Assembly (NCBI RefSeq): GCF_026340465.1
Contig: NZ_JAPEPC010000001.1
Coordinates: 186,001-250,000 of the forward strand
DNA: 64,000 nucleotides
Direction: 5' to 3'
Origin: Streptomyces sp. NBC_01306
GTDB taxonomy: Bacteria; Actinomycetota; Actinomycetes; Streptomycetales; Streptomycetaceae
Position numbers and translations under genes: made by a program. The notes beneath the pieces were generated by a model. That model ran no database searches. It saw only the letters and a list, made by a program, of their open reading frames with translations, and was not told the origin of the DNA. The first letter of the stretch is position 1, and each line of letters begins with the position of its first letter. This document shows positions 27,201-34,454 of the stretch, piece by piece.

Positions 27201-28078
27201 ACAACGCTTCAGGCACGACCGACGCCGACCAGTCCACGGGCATGCTGATCTCCTTCACCGGCAAGGTTCTGACAGAAACGGAGCCCCCGACCGGCGTGAA
27301 CGGCGAAAAGGGTGAATGGCTGGACCCGGGGGACTTTCAGTCTCCGTTCCTGCTCGTCAAGTGCGACAAGGTCGCTTCCTACGGCGTCCCGGGCTGCGTC
27401 CTGTCGGAGTACATGCCGACATACAAGTTCAACACCGCCGCCTATCCTGAGGCTGCCGCGCACGCCTGGCTGATCCAGAACAAGTCGAAGGTCAAGGGGC
27501 TCGGCCAGAGCTGGGAGGGGCAGGGCCCGCTTTCGTACCTGCCGCCGCCGAGCCGGAACAAGGAGGGCTACGACTCTGACAAGAGCCGCGACAGGATGTG
27601 CACCCGCTACCGGGGCCCGAAGTCGGGAAGCACTGGGTGGGTTCCGGGCAGGACGTTCCTGCCTCACCCGAAGACGGCCCTGCACCACGACCCGCCGCAC
27701 TTGGACGAGGTCAACTGTGACGAGTTCCCGTTTGCCTCGACGTATCAGTCCGCCGGTATGAAGAAGACCGACGGCGGCCGGAACGAGGCCCCGGGTGGCG
27801 GCGCCGACTGCATGCAGACCGTTTCCGCCGTCGCGGACGACGGAACGACCCACTTCCTCGACGATACCCGCTACGACGCTCCGACGTTCACCGAGAACTG
27901 TGGCCGCTCGTCGATGTCCGGTGACGTCAACCAGGGCTCCATGCGACCGTTCGGCGACTTCGCGAGCAAGATGCGGATCTTGGATCAGGAAGGCTATTTC
28001 CTGGATCCGGGCAACGCCTGGTTCAAGGAATGTGACACCTCCAAGGCCGAACTGGTCTGCACCATGAAGAAGCCGTAG
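24269..28078 (+). CDS. Secreted DNRLRE-domain toxin with NucA/NucB-like nuclease C-terminus
   Basis: 1269-residue secreted multidomain protein. TTG start behind GGAAGGGA. Arg-rich signal peptide (RSRRRR, then AMAVLLLAADL; cleavage near TAAAEP, about 40) with a TTA codon at residue 25. DNRLRE-type jelly-roll about 335-515 (DTYVQQGETTDLGGETELDF). Ig-like modules about 530-750. The C-terminal part, about 1070-1240, matches NucA/NucB deoxyribonucleases: HHDPPHLDE, then C1150-DEFPFAST, then GGRNEAPGGGADC, with conserved Cys. A variable nuclease tip on a long secreted scaffold is typical of polymorphic toxins. A SMI1/KNR4 gene is convergent 64 nt downstream and another lies upstream. Nuclease activity is predicted, not shown. 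Confidence 0.82.
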   Translation: MSTHIPGRPARSRRRRTHAAAMAVLLLAADLTLATGRTAAAEPRPAAVVGSHPQAEQPSAAEVREADLAWAQKHSRGGIAWALAEAKKTGKKTLAPDETTPTNLTYANPDGTLTSEVTTGPERMERDGKWVDVDATLTTTADGGVQAKAHPEGLTLAPGGGTPSRSLRAAQGDAGRDLVSLGRGDERVTLQWKGGLPKPVLDGTTATYKDAVPGADVIVKATRTGFEQFVKLDAQPTAGDYTYTLPLKAKGLKATAQKDGSVLFTDADTGVRRATMPAPVMWDASVDKVSGRHENRARVGMKVTDNGGGNIDLQVTPDAAFLADPDTTYPVTVDPSTSALGNTFDTYVQQGETTDLGGETELDFGNPGTINADGTPRTARTLMTWNTAGFADALVSSASVQLYNFHSGATDCKAQGWTVWNTGAGSGASRWTKQPAWLQQYGSSTQTAGYPAGCTGTAGGWIKADVTDLAKVWASQKATSGYMGVRAASDDATGWKRVNSRNATVNQPKLTVNYNYRPGDGTDQQAGAPFKSYAGVWAVNSTTPTLRDKFPDADGDKVNGTFQVYDAATNKPITTPAGDGAIVSADVAPGSWASVKVPAGQLVNGKTYKFRTNSYDGTHYNLNWSPWREFVVDTTAPGAPTSIASATYPENWGGGGKGITGTFDVNTGVSDARDVQYRSDPYEDDAADANWSTVATSLPKAAIAAEATASYSVTPAEDGNHTVQTRSVDRADNVGPIRDYGFTAGNRDYNRKQKIDIKLPDNDFSSPQPDPTDPPQPALGQWKQGSQARVFKTGDGIRVTVTPKGHASKEFTKKAAKERNIRAGSRPDPVVTDAWCQPTLSGEAQKSLMTRTEACVFFDLQLTMEAKLQDGFPPTKYRANWEVAFQVKTDVHGGAIKTWVEINPVYNDFPGDERAVVMGDGNPNASFDSKCVGAGCDSQRKSFDFFGDLSWKGGGGASPVDTHMATGTSDYKWNGQVDNASGTTDADQSTGMLISFTGKVLTETEPPTGVNGEKGEWLDPGDFQSPFLLVKCDKVASYGVPGCVLSEYMPTYKFNTAAYPEAAAHAWLIQNKSKVKGLGQSWEGQGPLSYLPPPSRNKEGYDSDKSRDRMCTRYRGPKSGSTGWVPGRTFLPHPKTALHHDPPHLDEVNCDEFPFASTYQSAGMKKTDGGRNEAPGGGADCMQTVSAVADDGTTHFLDDTRYDAPTFTENCGRSSMSGDVNQGSMRPFGDFASKMRILDQEGYFLDPGNAWFKECDTSKAELVCTMKKP

Positions 28079-28100
28079 AGCGGCTGCCGCTCGGCTGACC

Positions 28101-28135
28101 GGGTCCCACTCCACCAGCAGGGTGGAGTGGGACCC
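28101..28135. terminator. 15-bp perfect bidirectional hairpin (toxin/immunity)
   Basis: gggtcccactccacc (28101-28115) and ggtggagtgggaccc (28121-28135), loop AGCAG, lie in the 64-bp gap between the convergent toxin and SMI1 genes, so they can end both transcripts. Confidence 0.85.
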
Positions 28136-28142
28136 CATCTGT

Positions 28143-28787
28143 TCAGTGCACGGGCCGCCAGTCAGCGAACGTCTCGTCCAGCCTGGGATCCTGCGGATCA
28201 TCCCAGATGAGGCACCCGTACACGATGCCCGGCACCTGAAAACCCCTCACCTTGTCCGGTCCCTCGTCGAGCGTTCGGTTGACTGCTTCCAGGTACGCGG
28301 CGATGGACGGATACAGCGGTTCATCCATGAACAAGCCTTCGTAGCTCCTCCACTTACCGAGCCCGGCGGCCGACAGGTACAGGCCGGTGTCGGTTGCTTC
28401 GGGGTAGTTGCCGAAGGGGGCCGCCCAGTGCGCGCTTCCCCAGGAGTCCTTGCCCTGGCGGTCGAAGCCTGCAAGCCGCGGCCGGATCGACTGAGCAGGG
28501 GTGAGCAGCAGTCCGTGGGGCAGGAACCGCCCGGTGTCCACCTCGCCCTCTTCGTCGCACTCGTCGCTGTCGAGCTGCTGGACCCCGCCGGCCATCGCCC
28601 AGAGGGCGACCAGCTCGGGTGGAAAGCCGTACCCGCAGTATTGCCTGAGGCGGCCTTCCGCTTCCTCTATCTCGGCCTCGGTGGCCGGGGGCAGAATCGA
28701 AGCGTGCGAGGTTGGGGCACGCACGCGAAGCCATTCGATCAACTGCTGCCAGGCGGCGGTCGTCCGCTCTATATGCTCTGGGCTCAT
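28143..28787 (-). CDS. SMI1/KNR4-family immunity-type protein
   Basis: 214 residues of the SUKH/SMI1 superfamily: ILPPATEAEIEEAEGRLRQYCGYGFPPELVALWAMAGGV, DTGLYLSAAGLGKWRSYEGLF and the C-terminal GFQVPGIVYGCLIWDDPQDPRLDETF. It is highly acidic (QQLDSDECDEEGEVDTG), which suits binding to a basic nuclease. It is convergent with the nuclease-toxin gene, separated by a strong terminator, so it has its own promoter, as immunity genes often do. It is diverged from but clearly related to the SMI1 gene at 23004. Confidence 0.83.
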   Translation of the reverse strand: MSPEHIERTTAAWQQLIEWLRVRAPTSHASILPPATEAEIEEAEGRLRQYCGYGFPPELVALWAMAGGVQQLDSDECDEEGEVDTGRFLPHGLLLTPAQSIRPRLAGFDRQGKDSWGSAHWAAPFGNYPEATDTGLYLSAAGLGKWRSYEGLFMDEPLYPSIAAYLEAVNRTLDEGPDKVRGFQVPGIVYGCLIWDDPQDPRLDETFADWRPVH

Positions 28788-28948
28788 ACCTCAAACCCTA
28801 CGCAAAGAAGAAACAATCCCAGTGCCCCGAGACACCGTGAAACACTCCGGCATTCTCCTGCTGCGCCGGCACGCCCTCTCAGGAGACCGAGGCGACAGCG
28901 CCGTCTGACGGGTACGCCCCCACCCGTGGGTTGCCTTGCATCGGCGAC

Positions 28949-29011
28949 TCTTGCTTCAAGGCATGCGATACATCCAAGGCCGACCTCATCTGTGAGATGA
29001 AGAAGCCCTGA
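28949..29011 (+). pseudogene. Remnant of a second toxin C-terminus
   Basis: The last ~20 codons read SCFKACDTSKADLICEMKKP then stop, aligning with the end of the intact toxin (AWFKECDTSKAELVCTMKKP): 15 of 20 positions identical. The frame is open upstream to about 28910 but similarity stops near 28949. Nothing else of the toxin is present. This is a truncated paralogous tail, the kind of orphan cassette left by toxin-tip exchange. Confidence 0.8.
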
Positions 29012-29023
29012 CCGGCTGATCAC

Positions 29024-29062
29024 GCTCCCAGCCCTGGCCTTCAACCGGCCGGAGCTGGGAGC
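29024..29062. terminator. Hairpin between toxin-tail and immunity remnants
   Basis: gctcccagc (29024-29032) and gctgggagc (29054-29062) with an inner tggcc/ggcc pairing. The position between convergent remnants reproduces the terminator of the intact cassette. Confidence 0.65.
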
Positions 29063-29071
29063 CAACCATCC

Positions 29072-29231
29072 TCAGTGAACCGGGTGGAACGGCTCCCAGC
29101 CGTCCGTGGTTGGAGCCTCAGGGTTCTCCCACACCAGGCATCCGTTCACCACCCCGGGCAACTCCGGCCAACCAGCGGGCGATCCGCCTCCACACACTCG
29201 TCAAACGTTCCACATCTGGGTGCTTGGTCAT
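29072..29231 (-). pseudogene. Internally deleted SMI1/KNR4 immunity gene
   Basis: On the minus strand, ATG at 29231 opens a frame MTKHPDVERLTSVWRRIARWL resembling SMI1 N-termini (VADAWLRITTWLR in the gene at 23004). A different frame gives the C-terminus PELPGVVNGCLVWENPEAP ... FHPVH ending at 29072, matching VPGIVYGCLIWDDPQDP ... WRPVH of the gene at 28143. About 150 central residues are missing and the frames disagree, so the gene is dead. Confidence 0.78.
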
Positions 29232-29446
29232 GCCCTGAGCCTACGAAGGGCGAACCCCGCTCCTGCACAAGGGAAGAGCGATACGAACGTGAGCACCGGA
29301 ACACCCCCTGCCCGTATTCCAAGGGCGGCCTTGATGCCGTCAGGGTGCGCAGCGAAGGCCTCACGACGAAGGCTGCGGCGGGTGATCTCCGGACCGGACC
29401 GAAGGTGAACTCGGCGCGTTAAGTCCTCCGCCACCCCTTGCCAAGC
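29232..29446. other. Intergenic, no gene recognised
   Basis: Short stretch between the immunity remnant and the nic promoter. A minus-strand frame (29228-29434) has no ribosome site and no homology I recognise, so I leave it uncalled. Confidence 0.4.
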
Positions 29447-29472
29447 GAGATAGTACGTGTTCGGATTATCTC
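29447..29472. promoter_or_regulatory. Candidate NicR operator upstream of nicX
   Basis: The core gtacgtgttcggat (29453-29466) is flanked by the perfect inverted repeat gagata/tatctc (29447-29452, 29467-29472). The same core (one C/T change at each of two positions) occurs at 40115-40128 before nicE. It lies 106 nt upstream of the nicX start. The MarR gene in the cluster is the likely binder. Confidence 0.65.
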
Positions 29473-29577
29473 TGTCGGGCGGTGCTCCGCCCCGTGTCTT
29501 CGCAGCTCATCACCCGTGCACAACAGGCCTGTTCGTCATGCCCGCGTGCACTCAGCCGAGCCCAGGAAGGACATCTC

Positions 29578-30609
29578 GTGTTCGATCTGACCTCCGTCGA
29601 TCTGCTCGACGCATTCACCCGCCAGCTCCGCCTCTGCAAGCTCCGCGAGGGCGAACACGTCGTCGTGCTGTCCGAGCCCGGCAGCCGCGGCGACTACGTG
29701 GCCGCCGCGTTCGGAGCGGCCAAGACGTGCGGCGCGCATGTCATCGCCGCGACCGTGCCCGGCGGCAGCCCGGCCCCGATGCCCAGCACCCACACGGGCG
29801 CGGGCCCCGGCCTCATCTCCGTACTCAACGACACCACCGCGCAGACCCTGCTGAAGTCCGCCGACCTGGTGGTCGATCTGACCCGCGAGGGGTTCATCCA
29901 CGCCCCGGTGCAGCAGGAGATCCTGCGCGCCGGAACCCGGATCATCTTCGTCTGCGACGCCCCGGACGTACTGATCCGCAATCTGCCCAAGGAGTCGGAC
30001 AAGGAGGAGGTGCTCCGCGGCGTGGAGCTGCTCAAGGCCTCGTCCGTCATGCACGTCACCTCGGCCGCGGGCACCGACCTCACCATTCAACTCCCGGGAT
30101 CCAAGCCGGAGTTCCAGTGCGGTTTCGCCGACGACCCGGGGCGCTGGGACCACTGGCCGAGCACGATGGTGCTGTGCTGGCCGGAGATCTCGGACGGGCA
30201 GATCGTGCTCGCCGAGGGCGACATCCTGCTCCCGTTCAAGGAGTACGTACGCACGCCCGTCACGCTGGAGGTCTCCGGCGGACACATCAACAAGGTCACC
30301 GGCGGCGCCGAGGCCGAGATGCTCAACACCTTCTTCGACGACTCGCAGGACCAGTGGGCCCGCAGCCTCTCCCACATGGGCTGGGGCCTGATGCGCACCG
30401 CCGACTGGTTCGCGACCGCGATGTACGGCAAGGACGACCTGATGGGCATGGACGCCCGCGCCTTCGCCGGGAACTTCCTATGGTCGACGGGCCCGCACCC
30501 GCACCTGCAGCGCGAGTCGTACGCCCACCTCGACATCGCCATGCGCGGCTGCACGGTCGCCGTCGACGGCGCCGAGGTCGTCACCGGCGGCCGTCTGGTC
30601 GAGAGCTGA
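29578..30609 (+). CDS. nicX: 2,5-dihydroxypyridine 5,6-dioxygenase
   Basis: 343-residue ring-cleavage enzyme that opens 2,5-dihydroxypyridine to N-formylmaleamate using Fe(II) and O2. GTG at 29578 is chosen for AGGAAGG with 7 nt spacing. It belongs to the NicX/thermophilic-aminopeptidase-like fold. Seen: EGEHVVVLSEPGSRGDYVAAAFGAAKTCG, EGDILLPFKEYV, and the C-terminal metal-region HMGWGLMRTADWF and HLDIAMRGCTV. First gene of the nic run, preceded by the proposed NicR site. Confidence 0.88.
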   Translation: MFDLTSVDLLDAFTRQLRLCKLREGEHVVVLSEPGSRGDYVAAAFGAAKTCGAHVIAATVPGGSPAPMPSTHTGAGPGLISVLNDTTAQTLLKSADLVVDLTREGFIHAPVQQEILRAGTRIIFVCDAPDVLIRNLPKESDKEEVLRGVELLKASSVMHVTSAAGTDLTIQLPGSKPEFQCGFADDPGRWDHWPSTMVLCWPEISDGQIVLAEGDILLPFKEYVRTPVTLEVSGGHINKVTGGAEAEMLNTFFDDSQDQWARSLSHMGWGLMRTADWFATAMYGKDDLMGMDARAFAGNFLWSTGPHPHLQRESYAHLDIAMRGCTVAVDGAEVVTGGRLVES

Positions 30610-30626
30610 CATCGAAGCGGCCGGCA

Positions 30627-30689
30627 CCGGAGCAGCTGCGCCCGACGCCGGAACAGCTGCGACCGGAACCGGGACCGCTGCGGCCGGCA
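30627..30689. repeat. Three 21-bp tandem repeats between nicX and nicC
   Basis: ccggagcagctgcgcccgacg, ccggaacagctgcgaccggaa and ccgggaccgctgcggccggca run head to tail at 30627, 30648 and 30669. The 21-bp period equals two helical turns. They lie in the 132-bp nicX-nicC gap and belong to no gene. Confidence 0.6.
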
Positions 30690-30741
30690 GCCGGCACCGC
30701 AGGACCCACGACCTCACCAGACTCCCGGGAGAACAGCCATC

Positions 30742-32013
30742 GTGGCTCTCAGCCAGTCGTTTGAAATCACCGTTGTCGGTGGCGGCCTCGGCGGGCTCAC
30801 CGCCGCGCTGTCGCTGCGCCATCAGGGCCTGCGGGTCACCGTCCTCGAACAGGCCGCCGAGCTCGGCGAGGTGGGGGCGGGCATCCAGACCGCGCCGAAC
30901 GCCAGCCGCATCCTGATGGGCCTCGGACTGCGCCGCCGCCTGGAGGCCATCCGCACGGAGCCCCAGGACCAGGTCCGCCGTCGCTGGCAGGACGGCAGCA
31001 TCATCGGGCTCACACCACTCGGGCAGCACGTCAAGGAAACCTTCAACGCCCCGTACTGGCACTACCACCGGGCGGATCTGCACCAGATCATCCTCGACGC
31101 CTGCTCCGATCCGGAGGGTCCGGGCCCCGCCGTCCGGATCCGCACCGGCAGCCGGGTGACCGCCATCGACCGCAGCGATCCGCAGCGCCCCGTCGCGGTC
31201 ACCGAGGACGGCACCCGGTACGCCGGGGACGTGCTCATCGGCGCCGACGGCGTCCGCTCCCAGGTACGCGACCTCATAGGTGCCGAGGACACGCTCGTCT
31301 TCTCCGGCGACATGGCCTTCCGCACACTGATCCCCGGGGATCTGCTGCGGGCGGACCCGGCCACCCGGTTCCTCTTCGACCGTTTCCAGAGCACCATCTG
31401 GTACGGGCCCGGACGCCACCTCGTGCACTACCTCATCCGTGGCGGCGAGTCCCTCAACGTCGTCGGCTGTGTTCCGTGCACCGACGAGGTCGCCGAGCAG
31501 TGGTCCACCACGGCCCCCGCGCAGCAGCTGGTCGATGCCTACGAGGGGTGGGACGACCGCGTTCCGGCAATGCTGTCGAAGGCCAAGGACGATGTCACCT
31601 GCTTCGCCCTCTACTACCGGCGTCCCGACCCGGTCTGGGTCGACGGCCGGGTCGCGCTGCTCGGCGATGCCTGCCACGCGATGCTGCCCTATCAGGCCCA
31701 GGGCGCATCCCAGGCCATGGAGGACGCCGCCGTCCTCGCTGAAGAACTCGCCGGCGTGACGGTGACCGGGGTGGAGGACGCATTGCAGCGTTACGTCCGC
31801 CGCCGGGCCAAGCACGCCGGGATGGTGCAGCAGGCCTCCCTGCGCAACAAGACCTTCTACCGCCACCCGGACGGGCCCGAGCAGCAGGCCCGTGACGCCG
31901 CGCTCGCGACCAGCTTCGACGGCGAGTCGGACGTCTCGTACGACTGGCTGTGGAGCGGCAGTCCGCTCGACAGCGCCGGTCAGGAGCAGTTCGCCTATCG
32001 GCACCACCGCTGA
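30742..32013 (+). CDS. nicC: 6-hydroxynicotinate 3-monooxygenase
   Basis: 423-residue class A flavoprotein monooxygenase that decarboxylates and hydroxylates 6-hydroxynicotinate to 2,5-dihydroxypyridine with NADH and O2. N-terminal FAD motif VVGGGLGGLTAALSLR, middle DG motif VLIGADGVRS, C-terminal GDACHAMLPYQAQGASQAMEDA. The N-terminal segment VGAGIQTAPNASRIL is typical of salicylate-hydroxylase-like members. GTG follows GGGAGAA. Context (nicX, nicF, nicD, nicE) makes the 6-hydroxynicotinate assignment strong; salicylate-type substrates would be the alternative by sequence alone. Confidence 0.85.
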   Translation: MALSQSFEITVVGGGLGGLTAALSLRHQGLRVTVLEQAAELGEVGAGIQTAPNASRILMGLGLRRRLEAIRTEPQDQVRRRWQDGSIIGLTPLGQHVKETFNAPYWHYHRADLHQIILDACSDPEGPGPAVRIRTGSRVTAIDRSDPQRPVAVTEDGTRYAGDVLIGADGVRSQVRDLIGAEDTLVFSGDMAFRTLIPGDLLRADPATRFLFDRFQSTIWYGPGRHLVHYLIRGGESLNVVGCVPCTDEVAEQWSTTAPAQQLVDAYEGWDDRVPAMLSKAKDDVTCFALYYRRPDPVWVDGRVALLGDACHAMLPYQAQGASQAMEDAAVLAEELAGVTVTGVEDALQRYVRRRAKHAGMVQQASLRNKTFYRHPDGPEQQARDAALATSFDGESDVSYDWLWSGSPLDSAGQEQFAYRHHR

Positions 32014-32132
32014 TCCTCTCCCGGCTCCTCTCACCCCAGGCCTCCGCCCGGCGGCCCGCACCCGCAGCTCGTGCAGTCATCCAGCGCCCGCGACGACGCG
32101 GCGCCCCTCCTCTGCAGACCTGGAGTACGCGC

Positions 32133-33557
32133 GTGAAAACCGGTGACCAGATTGTCCAGGAACTCCCCTGGAAATGGGGTGTACAGGGCCGCATCTTCAT
32201 CATCGGCGGCCTCGGCTATCTCTTCGATGCCTGGGACGTCGCCCTCAACGGCTTCCTCACCCCGCTGCTCGGCACGGAGTTCGACCTGTCCGTCGGGCAA
32301 CGCAGCCTCGTCGCCACCGCCAACCTCATCGGAATGGCGGCCGGTGCGGTGGCCTGGGGTTCCGTCGCGGACCGTATCGGCCGCAAGAAGGCCTTCAGCA
32401 CCACGCTGCTGGTTTTCGCCGTCTTCTCCGTCCTGGCCGCCGTCTCCCCCACCTACGACACCTTCCTGCTGCTGCGCTTCCTCGCAGGCGTCGGTCTCGG
32501 TGGCTGTATCCCCGTCGACTACGCGCTCATCAGCGAGTTCTCACCACGCAAATACCGCGGCCGGATCCTGACCGCGCTGGATCTGTGGTGGCCGGTCGGC
32601 GGCACCCTGTGCGGCGTGGCCTCGACCGTGATGCTGGACCTCGGCGGGAACTGGCGCTGGATGCTGGGTGCCATGACGCTGCCCGCGCTGCTGCTCTTCT
32701 GGGTACGGCGCGGGGTACCCGAGTCACCGATCTACCTCACCGCCAAGGGACGTGAGGCCGAGGCACGTACCGTCATCGACGACCTCGTGGCCCGCACCGG
32801 CACCCCCGCCGAACCGTACGCCGTACCCGCTCCCCCACCGGAGAAGGCGTCCCCGAAACATGGACTCACCGAAACCTTCGCGCAGTTGGGCCGGGTGTGG
32901 ACGTTCAACCCGCGCATCACCTCGGTCGCCTGGGCGCTGTTCGTCACGATCATGCTCGTGTACTACGCCGCGCTCAGCTGGATGCCCTCCATCCTCGCCG
33001 ACCAGGGATACAGCGACACAGCGGCCTTCACGGGCACCACGCTCATGAGTGCCGTGGGCATCCTCGGGGTTGCCGCGTCGGCCTGGCTGGTGGACGTGGT
33101 CGGCCGGAAGTGGCTGATCGGTGTCTCGGCTCCGCTCGCGTCCGCCGCGCTGGTGCTGTTCGCGCTGCTGCTGAGTACCCCTACAGCCGCCATGGTGGCG
33201 CTCGGCGTCTTCGGGTTCACCATTCAACTGACCATCCCGGCGCTGTACGCCTACGTGGCCGAGCTGTACCCGACGTCGATGCGGGCCACCGGCTTCGGCT
33301 CCGCGTCCGCGGCGAGCCGCGTCGCCACGGGCTTCGCACCCCTGCTGTTCGGCACGCTCATGTGGCCGGTCCTCGGACTGCCGCTGACCTTCGCGGTGCT
33401 CGGTGCCGCGGCGGCGCTGGCGGTGGGATGGATGGCCGTGGCCGCTCCGGAGACGAAGGGCCGCGAGCTGGACCACGTGGAGCCGGACCCGGCCCCGGGT
33501 GCTGCGGCCCACCGCTCGGCCGGCCCGTCCGCCGAGCCCGCCCGGCCCACCATCTGA
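32133..33557 (+). CDS. nicT: MFS transporter, nicotinate uptake (NicT-like)
   Basis: 474-residue carrier of the sugar/aromatic-acid:H+ symporter group. GTG at 32133 follows TGGAG. Twelve hydrophobic segments; the loop 2-3 motif GSVADRIGRKKAF and the loop 8-9 signature are present, plus YVAELYPTSMRATGFG near segment 10. It is located between nicC and the dehydrogenase genes, so nicotinate or 6-hydroxynicotinate import is inferred. Confidence 0.75.
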   Translation: MKTGDQIVQELPWKWGVQGRIFIIGGLGYLFDAWDVALNGFLTPLLGTEFDLSVGQRSLVATANLIGMAAGAVAWGSVADRIGRKKAFSTTLLVFAVFSVLAAVSPTYDTFLLLRFLAGVGLGGCIPVDYALISEFSPRKYRGRILTALDLWWPVGGTLCGVASTVMLDLGGNWRWMLGAMTLPALLLFWVRRGVPESPIYLTAKGREAEARTVIDDLVARTGTPAEPYAVPAPPPEKASPKHGLTETFAQLGRVWTFNPRITSVAWALFVTIMLVYYAALSWMPSILADQGYSDTAAFTGTTLMSAVGILGVAASAWLVDVVGRKWLIGVSAPLASAALVLFALLLSTPTAAMVALGVFGFTIQLTIPALYAYVAELYPTSMRATGFGSASAASRVATGFAPLLFGTLMWPVLGLPLTFAVLGAAAALAVGWMAVAAPETKGRELDHVEPDPAPGAAAHRSAGPSAEPARPTI

Positions 33558-33587
33558 CCCGTATCCGAGCACGATGAGAGGAGGGCC

Positions 33588-34454
33588 ATGAAACCCGCCC
33601 CCTTTACCTACCACCGCGCGCGATCGACCGAGGACGCCGCCCGGCTGCTCGCCGAGCTGGGTGACGAAGCCAAGCTGCTGGCGGGCGGCCAGAGCCTCAT
33701 CGCCATGATGAACTACCGGCTCGCGCGGCCCCGGCACCTGGTGGACATCGGCAGCCTCCCCGCGAGCGAGGGCCTGACCGGGTTCCGGCACGGCCCCGAC
33801 GGGCTGCGCATCGGCGCCCTCACCACCCACCACGCGGTCGAAACGGCGGACGAAGCGCAGATGGGGGCCGGTTTCGCCGTGCTGAGGGACGCCATGCGAT
33901 GGGTCGGTCACCTGCCGATCCGTACCCGCGGCACCGTCGGCGGCAGCATCGCCCACGGGGACAGCACCGCCGAGTGGTGCCTGCTCGCCGTCCTGCTCGA
34001 CGCGCGGATCGTGGCCCGAGGCCCCCGGGGCACCCGCACCATCATCGCCGGCGACTTCTTCTACGGCTTCTTCAGCACCGCGCTCGAACCCGACGAGCTC
34101 ATCACCGAGCTGGTGTTCCCGCATCCGGCACCTCATGCGGCGCTCACCGAATTCGCCGAGCGCCAGGGGGACTTCGGCATCGTGGTGGCCGCCGTCGATC
34201 TGGATGTGGAGAACGGCGCCGTGCGCGGCGGGCGGGTGGCGCTCGGCGGCGTCGCCCCCGCGCCGGTACGGGTGCCGGAAGCGGAGGAGGCACTCGCCCG
34301 GGGCGGGCCCGACGACGTGCTGTTCGCGGCCTGCGCCGAGGCCGCGGCCGCTGCGATCGACCCGCCGGGTGACGGCAACGGCAGCGCACAGTACCGGCGG
34401 ATCCTCACCCGCCGGTTGGTCATACAGGCCTGCGAGGAGGCGATGTCCCGATGA
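33588..34454 (+). CDS. Nicotinate dehydrogenase, FAD-binding (M) subunit
   Basis: 288-residue CO-dehydrogenase/xanthine-dehydrogenase medium subunit. The FAD motifs LLAGGQSLIAMM (residues 31-42) and TVGGSIAHGDSTAEW are both intact, with the C-terminal CutM-like domain following. Ribosome site GAGAGGAGGG. The stop overlaps the next ATG (ATGA). It carries electrons from the Fe-S subunit. Pseudomonas NicAB lacks such a subunit, so this cluster uses a three-subunit type. Confidence 0.85.
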   Translation: MKPAPFTYHRARSTEDAARLLAELGDEAKLLAGGQSLIAMMNYRLARPRHLVDIGSLPASEGLTGFRHGPDGLRIGALTTHHAVETADEAQMGAGFAVLRDAMRWVGHLPIRTRGTVGGSIAHGDSTAEWCLLAVLLDARIVARGPRGTRTIIAGDFFYGFFSTALEPDELITELVFPHPAPHAALTEFAERQGDFGIVVAAVDLDVENGAVRGGRVALGGVAPAPVRVPEAEEALARGGPDDVLFAACAEAAAAAIDPPGDGNGSAQYRRILTRRLVIQACEEAMSR

